Assembly (NCBI RefSeq): GCF_003335045.1 | Contig: NZ_QOZG01000002.1 | Coordinates: 62,001-126,000 of the forward strand | Direction: 5' to 3' | Source: Paramesorhizobium salinisoli | Lineage (GTDB): Bacteria > Pseudomonadota > Alphaproteobacteria > Rhizobiales > Rhizobiaceae | DNA length: 64,000 nucleotides | Part shown: positions 57,654-64,000 of the stretch, in pieces | Layout: the number at the start of each line of letters is the position of its first letter | Numbering within the stretch: the stretch's first letter is position 1 | Notes under the pieces: model-generated | The model's input: only the letters and a program-made list of their open reading frames with translations | Databases searched by the model: none | What the model was told of the DNA's origin: nothing | Position numbers and translations under genes: made by a program

Positions 57654-58046
57654 ATGTATCGCGCAGTCACGCGACAGATCGAAGTCGTCGTCGAACCGTT
57701 CTATCTGGAGGACCAGTCCGACCCGGAGGAAAACCGCTATGTCTGGGGTTACCGGGTCACGGTGGCCAACAATTCGGAAGAAACGGTGCAATTGCAGTCG
57801 CGCTATTGGCAGATTACCGACCAGAACGGACATGTCGAGGAGGTGCGCGGCCCCGGCGTGGTCGGCGAACAGCCCATTCTCGAGCCGGGCGATTCCTACC
57901 AATATTCCTCGGGCTGCCCTTTGACCACGCCATCAGGCGTCATGGCCGGACGCTACCAGATGCAGGGTTCCGGCGGCAAAGCCTTCGAAATTGAAATCCC
58001 TGCCTTCTCACTCGACCTGCCGGACCAGCGCCGAACGCTGAACTGA
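57654..58046 (+). CDS. apaG: ApaG protein (DUF525)
   Basis: Protein of 130 residues with the ApaG immunoglobulin-like fold. [40 protein letters not shown] and [18 protein letters not shown]-type segments are canonical. The role is uncertain; in enterobacteria it has been linked to Co2+/Mg2+ resistance, and the fold occurs in F-box proteins. Start ATG 57654 ([11 protein letters not shown]). About 100 bases downstream of metZ on the same strand, so possibly co-transcribed. Confidence 0.92.
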   Translation: MYRAVTRQIEVVVEPFYLEDQSDPEENRYVWGYRVTVANNSEETVQLQSRYWQITDQNGHVEEVRGPGVVGEQPILEPGDSYQYSSGCPLTTPSGVMAGRYQMQGSGGKAFEIEIPAFSLDLPDQRRTLN

Positions 58047-58091
58047 CCGGAGGTCTCCACACCGGCGAGACCGAAACCGTGTGTACGAAAA

Positions 58092-59030
58092 TCAGGCCGG
58101 GGCGCTTTTGGGCTTCAACATACGCCAAATACGGCCGTCCACGGCTGCGAGACCTATGGCGATCAGCCCCATCCCCACGACGTGCCGGCTTTCCAACTTT
58201 TCGCCAAGCATCAGAACACCCAACAGGATCGCGCTCACCGGGATCAGGAAGGTGACAAGCGCAAGATTGGTTGCGCCGGCAGTTGCGAGAATGCGGAAGT
58301 AGAGGATGTAAGCGAGCGCGGTCGACAGAAGAGCCAGTCCTATCATCGCGGCAACCACATTCGCGGAAGGCCATGACAGCGTCCATGGCCGGTCAAAGAT
58401 GAGCATCAACGGGAGAAGCATGAGGCTCGATGCCGTTACCTGTCCCGTGGCTGTGGCAAGGGGAGCGATTCCCATCGTGTGGAAACGACGGCCGAAAACG
58501 CTGGCAAAGGCATAGGAAAGCGCCGCTACCAATATTCCGATTTGCGCCAGAACACCGAGCCCCAAGGCATTCATCGCGGTGCCGCCGATCATGAAGGCAA
58601 CCCCGGAAAATCCAGCCATTACGCCGAAAAGCCGGCCGCCGCTCATCTTCTCGTCAGCGGTCAGATAATGGGCCACGACGACTGTGAAGAGCGGTGTGGT
58701 GGCATTGAGGATGGAGGCAACGCCGCTGGCGATCTGGGTCTGCCCCCATACGATGAGGCCAAATGGGATGGCATTGTTGAGAAGTCCCATGCTGAAGAAG
58801 GCAAACCAGGCTTCACGGGTTCTGGGCAGATGGATTCCCATCATGCGGATGACGATGTGAAGCATCAAAGCAGCCAGGGCGACGCGCAGGACCACGATGG
58901 TCAATGGCGGCAATTCCTTCACCGCCACCCCGACGAAGAAGAACGAGCCGCCCCACAAAAAGGAAAGAAGGAGGAGCAAGCCCCATTCGAAGGCAGTCAT
59001 CGGCCGATTGGCTGGAGGAACAACGGTCAT
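58092..59030 (-). CDS. DMT superfamily transporter (EamA family)
   Basis: Inner-membrane transporter of 312 residues with ten helices in two EamA halves. Start ATG 59030 (MTVVPPANRPMTAFEWG) follows GGGAG and precedes the first helix LLLLLSFLWGGSFFFVGVAV. PLFTVVVAHYLTADEKMSG and VTFLIPVSAILLGVLMLGEKL mark the ends of each half. Members export amino acids, metabolites or drugs; the substrate cannot be told. Longer in-frame extension to 59315 has no coding character. Convergent with apaG. Confidence 0.88.
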   Translation of the reverse strand: MTVVPPANRPMTAFEWGLLLLLSFLWGGSFFFVGVAVKELPPLTIVVLRVALAALMLHIVIRMMGIHLPRTREAWFAFFSMGLLNNAIPFGLIVWGQTQIASGVASILNATTPLFTVVVAHYLTADEKMSGGRLFGVMAGFSGVAFMIGGTAMNALGLGVLAQIGILVAALSYAFASVFGRRFHTMGIAPLATATGQVTASSLMLLPLMLIFDRPWTLSWPSANVVAAMIGLALLSTALAYILYFRILATAGATNLALVTFLIPVSAILLGVLMLGEKLESRHVVGMGLIAIGLAAVDGRIWRMLKPKSAPA

Positions 59031-59167
59031 AGCAGGCTCCCATCCGGAACCTCGACCTTTGTCAAACACACGGAGAAAGAGCAATCGGTTTCTTGCTCTT
59101 GACCAGCGATCCGCCTTCCCGGATTGGCCCAGACGACGAACCGACAGGCTCCAGGTGGGTACGATCG

Positions 59168-59956
59168 CTAAGGCAGGTAGATTTCCGCCTTCATGAAGGT
59201 GACGGCTCGGCCGGTGATCAGCACCCGGTCGCCGACCAGCCGGCATGCCAGATGCCCGCCTCGTGCCGAGGCTTGAAACGCCGAGAGGCGATTTTGGCCC
59301 AGTTTTTTCGACCAATAGGGGACGAGCGTCGCGTGAATCGATCCCGTCACGGGGTCCTCGGGTATCCCGGCGCCGGGCGCGAAATAGCGCGACACGAAAT
59401 CATGAGATTCACCCTTCCCGGTGATCGCCAGCCCCATGGGATCGATATGGGAGATCGCCGGCAGGTCGGGAATGAAGGCACGGACGGCCTTCTCATCCGC
59501 CAGTTCCACAAAGATGTTCTCAAAATTCCGGAAACATGTCACTTGCCGGCCCCCGAAGCATCCGGCGATGGCTGCTGGAAGCTCCTGCAAAGGCTCTGGC
59601 GGAAAGCTCGGCAGATCGAGACAATATCCGCCATCGCCAGGGCGAACAAGCAGGTCACCGACCCGCGTCTGGAAGTGCATCTCCCGGTCGATATTCCATT
59701 GCGTCGCCAATACATGTGCCGTTGCCAGGGTGGCGTGGCCACAGAAGTCGACTTCATGAACCGGCGTGAACCAGCGAAGATCCCAACTGCTTCCATTCGG
59801 GCGGGCGAAAGCGGTTTCAGCCAGATTATTCTCGCTGGCTATCGCCTGCATAACGCCTTCCGGCAGCCAGTCGTCGAGGATCAGCACTGCAGCGGGATTG
59901 CCTGCAAATGCCCGGTCGGCGAATGCATCCACCTGATACATCGTGAGCGTTGACAT
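59168..59956 (-). CDS. PhzF family protein
   Basis: Isomerase-fold protein of 262 residues of the PhzF/diaminopimelate-epimerase superfamily. The N-terminal YQVDAFADRAFAGNPAAVLI, the catalytic-site block NNLAETAFA, the DLRWFTPVHEVDFCGHATLA segment and GAGIPEDPVTGSIHATL are typical. Outside phenazine producers, such proteins are of unknown function. It is probably monocistronic, with ATG 59956; the ATG at 59977 is an alternative. Confidence 0.88.
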   Translation of the reverse strand: MSTLTMYQVDAFADRAFAGNPAAVLILDDWLPEGVMQAIASENNLAETAFARPNGSSWDLRWFTPVHEVDFCGHATLATAHVLATQWNIDREMHFQTRVGDLLVRPGDGGYCLDLPSFPPEPLQELPAAIAGCFGGRQVTCFRNFENIFVELADEKAVRAFIPDLPAISHIDPMGLAITGKGESHDFVSRYFAPGAGIPEDPVTGSIHATLVPYWSKKLGQNRLSAFQASARGGHLACRLVGDRVLITGRAVTFMKAEIYLP

Positions 59957-59996
59957 TCTATTCCCCACTCCCGCCACCCGTTATTTCTTCCCGGAA

Positions 59997-61034
59997 TTAC
60001 TTTTTCTCGAACTCCTGGGGATCGAACACGTATAGCGTCGAGCAGAATTCGCAGGTTACGCCTATCTTGCCGTCCTCGATACTGTCGTCGATTTCCTCCG
60101 CGGTGAAGCCCGAGAGGACATCGTGGATCTTTTCGCGCGAACAGGAGCAATCGTCGATGACCGGCACCGACTGGAAGACGCGCACACCGCGCTCGTGGAA
60201 AAGCCGATAAAGCAGCCGTTCCGTACCCACCTGAGGGTCTGTCAGTTCGGAGCTTTCGATGGTGCCGACCAGCGACTTGACCTCCAGCCAGTCATCATCC
60301 TCGTAGCCGGTATCGTCGTCCTCGTCTTCTTCGCCATTCTCATTATCGGGAGCATCGCCGCCTGGGAGATCCCTCTGGCGCATGCGCATTTCGGATTCCG
60401 GCAGGAACTGCACCATCAGCCCGCCGGCGCGCCATTGCTCGACCGGCTTGCCGTCCGCGCCACGCTCGACAAGCTTGGCGACGGAAAGGCGCAAATCGGT
60501 CGGAATCTGCTCCGACTGGCGAAAATAGGTGCGGGCGATATCCTCCAGGCTGGAGCCGTCAAGGGCGACGATGCCCTGATAGCGCTGCATATAGGTGCCC
60601 TGGTCGATGGTCAGGGCCAGCGTGCCGCGCCCCAGAAGTTCTTCCGGTCCGTCCTTGCCCGCGGCGACGGCCTCGGCCAGTCTTTCCTCGTCATAGCGCG
60701 CATAGGCCCGCACGGATTTCGGTGTGCGAAAATCGACAACCAGCATATCGACCGGGCCATCGGACTGCGTCTGGAAGATGAACTTGCCCTCGAATTTCAG
60801 CGACGTGCCGAGCAGCACCGTCAGCACGATGGCCTCGGCCAGAAGTCGCGCCACCTCTTCGGGGTAATCATGACGTTCGAGAATGGCGTTGAGGACGGAG
60901 CCTAGTTGTACGGCACGGCCGCGCGCGTCGAGCGCCTCGACCTGAAACGGCACGACGGCATTGTCGCCGGCGAAATGGAAATCGCCAAGCCTACCCTTAC
61001 CCGTGTCCCCTCCACTGCCTGAGATTTCAACCAC
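59997..61034 (-). CDS. hslO: Hsp33 redox-regulated chaperonin
   Basis: Chaperone of about 345 residues that protects proteins during oxidative stress. The C-terminal zinc/redox switch is visible as the CSC motif in [17 protein letters not shown] near residue 285 and CEFC in [13 protein letters not shown] near residue 325. The N-terminal [18 protein letters not shown] fits the family. The start is probably GTG 61034, which overlaps the argF stop by eight bases with GGAG nine bases upstream; an ATG at 61082 would overlap argF by 56 bases. Third gene of argD-argF-hslO. Confidence 0.9.
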   Translation of the reverse strand: MVEISGSGGDTGKGRLGDFHFAGDNAVVPFQVEALDARGRAVQLGSVLNAILERHDYPEEVARLLAEAIVLTVLLGTSLKFEGKFIFQTQSDGPVDMLVVDFRTPKSVRAYARYDEERLAEAVAAGKDGPEELLGRGTLALTIDQGTYMQRYQGIVALDGSSLEDIARTYFRQSEQIPTDLRLSVAKLVERGADGKPVEQWRAGGLMVQFLPESEMRMRQRDLPGGDAPDNENGEEDEDDDTGYEDDDWLEVKSLVGTIESSELTDPQVGTERLLYRLFHERGVRVFQSVPVIDDCSCSREKIHDVLSGFTAEEIDDSIEDGKIGVTCEFCSTLYVFDPQEFEKK

Positions 61035-61965
61035 GCGCGTCTGCTCCTTCCAGGCACCAGGCCAGAATGGCTTTTTGTGCATGAAGACGGTTTTCCGCCT
61101 CGTCGAAGACGACCGAATTCGGGCCGTCGATCACATCGTCGGTGACTTCTTCGCCACGGTGGGCGGGAAGGCAATGCATGAACAACGCATCGGGCTTGGC
61201 ATGGTTCATCAGGCGCTGATTGACCTGATAGGGCATGAAAACATTGTGACCACGCGCGCGGTCCTCCTGCCCCATGGAAACCCAGGTGTCGGTGACGATG
61301 CAATCGGCACCCGCTACGGCCTTGACCGGATCCGCGGTCGACATGACGCGCCCGCCATGCTCCTTCGCCCAGCCAAGATAGTTGCCGCGCGGCTCGCTGC
61401 CTTCAGGCGTCGCGATATTGAGGTTGAAATCGAACCGCGCCGACGCCTCGATCAGCGAATGCAGCACATTGTTGCCATCGCCGGTCCAGGCGAAGGTGCG
61501 CCCCTTCACCGGGCCGCGATGTTCCTCATAGGTCATCACGTCGGCCATGATCTGGCAAGGATGCGTGTCGTCGGTAAGCCCGTTGATGACAGGAACGGTG
61601 GCGTTTTCCGCCAGCTCGATCATGCGATCATGGGTGGTGGTGCGGATCATGATGACATCGACATAGCGCGACAGCACTTTCGCGGTATCGGCGATGGTCT
61701 CGCTGCGGCCCAGTTGCATCTCCGATCCGGTCAGCATGATCGTCTCGCCGCCGAGTTGGCGCATGGCGACATCGAAGGAAACGCGCGTGCGCGTCGACGG
61801 CTTGTCGAAGATCATCGCCATGACTTTGCCGGCAAAGGGCTTTTCGGTTCCTCCCGCCTTGAGGCGCTCCTTACGAAGGCGCGCATCATCGAGAATGAGC
61901 CGCAATTCCTCTGCGGAAACGGCTGAAAGATCAGTAAAATGCCTGAGATCTTGCTTGATTGCCAT
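61027..61965 (-). CDS. argF: Ornithine carbamoyltransferase
   Basis: Arginine biosynthetic enzyme of 312 residues that makes citrulline from ornithine and carbamoyl phosphate. The carbamoyl-phosphate motif [12 protein letters not shown] near residue 60, [31 protein letters not shown] and [17 protein letters not shown] are diagnostic. It starts 5 bases after argD and overlaps hslO. No other arg gene apart from argD is nearby. Confidence 0.95.
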   Translation of the reverse strand: MAIKQDLRHFTDLSAVSAEELRLILDDARLRKERLKAGGTEKPFAGKVMAMIFDKPSTRTRVSFDVAMRQLGGETIMLTGSEMQLGRSETIADTAKVLSRYVDVIMIRTTTHDRMIELAENATVPVINGLTDDTHPCQIMADVMTYEEHRGPVKGRTFAWTGDGNNVLHSLIEASARFDFNLNIATPEGSEPRGNYLGWAKEHGGRVMSTADPVKAVAGADCIVTDTWVSMGQEDRARGHNVFMPYQVNQRLMNHAKPDALFMHCLPAHRGEEVTDDVIDGPNSVVFDEAENRLHAQKAILAWCLEGADARG

Positions 61966-61970
61966 GTCTG

Positions 61971-63188
61971 TTACGCCGATTTCTTCTTGTTGACCACGGA
62001 AAGCCGCTCGCAGGCGGCCTCGATGCGGGCAAGGCCTTCGCGTGCTTCATCTTCCGTGATGGTCAGCGGAGGCAGGAGGCGCACCACATTGTCGCCCGCG
62101 CCGACGCTCAACAGATTTTCCTCGCGCAGCGCCTCGATGAACGCCGTGTTGGGGACCACGCATTTGAGCCCCATCAGCAGCCCGCTTCCGCGCTGCTCCG
62201 ACACCACATCGGGATAACGATCGGCAATAGAGGCGAGCCCCTGCTTGAACAGGCGCGCAATGTCGCGCACATGCTCGATGAACCCGTCGGCCAGAACCAC
62301 GTCGAGAACCGCATTGCCAACCGCCATGGCCAGCGGATTGCCGCCATAGGTCGTGCCGTGAACGCCAGCCGTCATGCCCTTGGCCGCCTCGGCCGTGGCA
62401 AGGCAGGCGCCCATGGGGAAACCGCCGCCGATGCCTTTGGCAACGGCCATGATATCGGGCGTGACGCCTGCCCATTCATGGGCGAAGAGCTTGCCGGTCC
62501 GGCCGACGCCGCACTGCACCTCGTCGAGGAGCAGCAACAGGCCGTGCTCGTCGCAGATCTTGCGCAGCGACCGGAGGCTTTCCTCCGTCACCGGGCGCAA
62601 GCCGCCCTCGCCCTGCACCGGCTCAATCAGAATGCCTGCCGTCTCCGGCGTGATCGCCGCCTTCAGCGCTTTTTCGTCACCGAACGGTATCTGGTCGAAG
62701 CCGTCGACCTTGGGGCCAAAACCTTCGAGATATTTCGCCTGCCCACCTGCCGCGATTGTCGCCAATGTGCGACCGTGGAAGGCGCCCTCGAAAGTGATGA
62801 TGCGGTAGCGCTCCGGATGACCATTGACGTAGTGATAGCGACGGGTGGTCTTGATCGCGCATTCGAGCGCCTCGGCGCCGGAATTGGTGAAAAACACCTT
62901 GTCGGCGAAAGTGGCATTGACCAGCCGCTGGCCAAGCTTTTCCTGCCCCGGAATTTCATAGACATTGGAGACATGCCAGAGCTTTTCAGCCTGGGACGTC
63001 AGAGCTTTCACCAGATGGGGGTGTGCATGGCCCAGCGAATTGACGGCGATACCCGCTGCAAAATCGAGATAACGGTCGCCCTTTTCCGTGATCAGCCAGA
63101 CGCCCTCGCCTCGCTCGAAGCGCAATCCGGCACGATTGTAGGTGTCGTAGAGCGGTTGCGCGTTCGCTTGCGTCATGCCAGAGGTCAT
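61971..63188 (-). CDS. argD: Acetylornithine aminotransferase
   Basis: PLP enzyme of 405 residues of arginine synthesis, transaminating N-acetylglutamate semialdehyde. [55 protein letters not shown] and the catalytic Lys in [15 protein letters not shown] are family hallmarks. I chose ATG 63188 ([12 protein letters not shown]) because GAGGC lies eight bases upstream; ATG 63176 is an alternative. First gene of argD-argF-hslO, with a promoter and a strong hairpin upstream. Confidence 0.94.
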   Translation of the reverse strand: MTSGMTQANAQPLYDTYNRAGLRFERGEGVWLITEKGDRYLDFAAGIAVNSLGHAHPHLVKALTSQAEKLWHVSNVYEIPGQEKLGQRLVNATFADKVFFTNSGAEALECAIKTTRRYHYVNGHPERYRIITFEGAFHGRTLATIAAGGQAKYLEGFGPKVDGFDQIPFGDEKALKAAITPETAGILIEPVQGEGGLRPVTEESLRSLRKICDEHGLLLLLDEVQCGVGRTGKLFAHEWAGVTPDIMAVAKGIGGGFPMGACLATAEAAKGMTAGVHGTTYGGNPLAMAVGNAVLDVVLADGFIEHVRDIARLFKQGLASIADRYPDVVSEQRGSGLLMGLKCVVPNTAFIEALREENLLSVGAGDNVVRLLPPLTITEDEAREGLARIEAACERLSVVNKKKSA

Positions 63189-63263
63189 GCCAGTCGGGCC
63201 TCCATAGCCTCGTTGGTGAAAGCGGATCGCGCTTTTTCCATGCATGATCCGCGCGGATAAATC

Positions 63264-63286
63264 AAAAAGCCGCCCTCGGGGCGGCT
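63264..63286 (-). terminator. Terminator-like hairpin in the argD leader
   Basis: On the minus strand AGCCGCC/GGCGGCT form a GC-rich stem with a short loop followed by five T. It lies only a few bases after the predicted argD transcription start, so it may be a 5' stabilising hairpin or a terminator of an upstream transcript. Confidence 0.55.
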
Positions 63287-63296
63287 CAAGGTCTTC

Positions 63297-63325
63297 AATA
63301 TCGTGCGTGAATGCTTAAATGTCAA
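63297..63325 (-). promoter_or_regulatory. Predicted promoter of argD-argF-hslO
   Basis: Minus-strand TTGACA (63320-63325), exactly 17 bases, then GATATT (63297-63302). This is a near-ideal sigma-70-type promoter; the start point would be near 63290, about 100 bases upstream of argD. Confidence 0.6.
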
Positions 63326-63459
63326 TTGAAGCCCGGGGGTGAAGCGGGTGGGTCGTTTTCCGTGTCGCGCTATGCTCCTCACCGGGGAAGCCGATAAAAG
63401 ACCTGCTGCCAACACCCAAGTTGGGGAAAACCGAAAAAACCAAATCAGTGTGGCCGCCT

Positions 63460-63589
63460 GACTCTTGTCATGGAGTCACGCCTTCATGTAGTTTCCCCCT
63501 AGCAAAAACTAGATTTCGTGCGGCGGACCTAGTCATCCGGATAGATATAGTAGTTTTGTCTGGGGCAATCCGGACAGGGCGATGGATTC
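63460..63589. promoter_or_regulatory. Three CcrM (GANTC) sites upstream of gcrA
   Basis: GACTC at 63460-63464, GAGTC at 63473-63477 and GATTC at 63585-63589. CcrM methylates GANTC in alphaproteobacteria, and methylation state at promoters of cell-cycle genes influences GcrA/CtrA activity. Role here is inferred. Confidence 0.45.
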
Positions 63590-63621
63590 CGGATTAGAAA
63601 TAGAGATTGGAGCCCAGGACA

Positions 63622-64000
63622 ATGAACTGGACAGACGAGCGCGTAGAACTGCTTAAGAAATTGTGGAGCGAGGGTCTTAGCGCTAGCCAGATAGCAGCAC
63701 AGCTTGGTGGCGTCAGCCGCAATGCGGTTATCGGCAAGGTGCATCGGCTGAAGCTTTCCGGCCGCGGCAAAACGTCTACGACACAGGCGCGCAGCAAGAA
63801 GGTCAATACCACCGCTGCCAGCACGATGCGCGGCAATGTGCAGTCTTCCGGCGCAAGCCAGACGATGGTTCGCACCAGCGTCACCAAGAGCGTCGGCGCG
63901 ACGGCCTTGCAGGCGGAATATGCCGTGGAAGCTGTGGCCCGTACGGTCCTCAAGCCCGCAGCCGACGTCGTGGTGCCGATCTCGCGTCGCCTTTCGCTTC
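63622..64000 (+). CDS. gcrA: Cell-cycle regulator GcrA (partial, runs off window)
   Basis: The first 126 codons are visible from ATG 63622. MNWTDERVELLKKLWSEGLS and QIAAQLGGVSRNAVIGKVHR form the N-terminal helix-turn-helix that makes GcrA bind promoters with sigma-70 RNA polymerase, preferring methylated GANTC. A basic, flexible linker follows. The C-terminal sigma-binding part lies beyond the right edge. In Caulobacter GcrA activates many S-phase genes. The gene is divergent from the argD operon. Confidence 0.93.
   Translation, partial: MNWTDERVELLKKLWSEGLSASQIAAQLGGVSRNAVIGKVHRLKLSGRGKTSTTQARSKKVNTTAASTMRGNVQSSGASQTMVRTSVTKSVGATALQAEYAVEAVARTVLKPAADVVVPISRRLSL

Larger units (their letters stand above)
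63189..63621. other. 433-base argD-gcrA divergent region
   Basis: Holds, from left to right, the argD leader hairpin (63264-63286), a sigma-70-like promoter for argD (63297-63325), and the gcrA upstream region with three GANTC sites (63460-63464, 63473-63477, 63585-63589). I see no gene or RNA in it. Confidence 0.6.

Overview
The window is a GC-rich, densely coding stretch of an alphaproteobacterial chromosome, most likely from the Brucella/Ochrobactrum group (Brucellaceae). Evidence: a PdhS-type cell-cycle kinase, a GcrA gene, a SAM-II riboswitch before metZ, a PrlS/PrlR-type symporter-kinase two-component system, and short dispersed palindromes typical of the order. PdhS here is about 1142 residues, longer than I recall for classical Brucella (about 1035), which leans towards an Ochrobactrum-like species; this is inference. 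I see no transposase, integrase, phage gene or CRISPR array, so this looks like core genome.

Layout. 0-3.6 kb: pdhS, with a perfect CtrA box upstream. 3.9-7.9 kb: acetoacetyl-CoA synthetase (minus strand, ribosome-binding site buried in a 13-bp hairpin stem) divergent from an AsmA-family gene. 7.9-12 kb: a polyamine ABC importer on the minus strand. 12.1-15.4 kb: an XRE/ImmA-type regulator divergent from isocitrate lyase and a small follower gene. 15.7-20.4 kb: a glutamine-synthetase-like (gamma-glutamylputrescine synthetase-like) gene, a LysE exporter, a PuuB-like oxidase and a GFA protein; together with the importer this suggests polyamine uptake and catabolism. 20.4-25.4 kb: an SDR gene divergent from the Entner-Doudoroff operon zwf-pgl-edd. 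25.5-26.4 kb: folD.

26.5-35.5 kb: a surface-polysaccharide cluster (Wzz/GumC-like co-polymerase, flippase, DUF6492 protein, WecG/TagA-type, GT4 and GT2 glycosyltransferases, O-antigen ligase/polymerase) with no visible initiating transferase or outer-membrane exporter. 35.6-43.3 kb: proC, two unknown small proteins, a glycosyltransferase-like gene with an FNR-type box at its start, allantoicase, hemA, an AbrB-type membrane protein and an aminotransferase. 43.4-49.4 kb: mscL divergent from prlS, convergent prlR, and prolyl aminopeptidase, an osmotic/ionic-strength and proline themed block. 49.4-54.8 kb: small hypotheticals, pyrD, a MATE exporter, a CAP-domain protein, a DUF6460 protein and a GlxA-type regulator. 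54.8-64 kb: tRNA-Gly(CCC), dCTP deaminase, metZ behind a SAM-II riboswitch and terminator, apaG, an EamA transporter, a PhzF protein, the argD-argF-hslO operon, and gcrA running off the right edge.

No clearly new multi-gene system is evident. The most interesting signals are regulatory: the aacS ribosome-binding-site hairpin, the CtrA box at pdhS, the FNR/FixK-type boxes at 37.7 and 39.6 kb, the SAM-II switch with its alternative hairpins, a leader-peptide-like ORF before zwf, a long perfect inverted repeat between edd and folD, and dispersed palindromes that share the stop codons of two genes.
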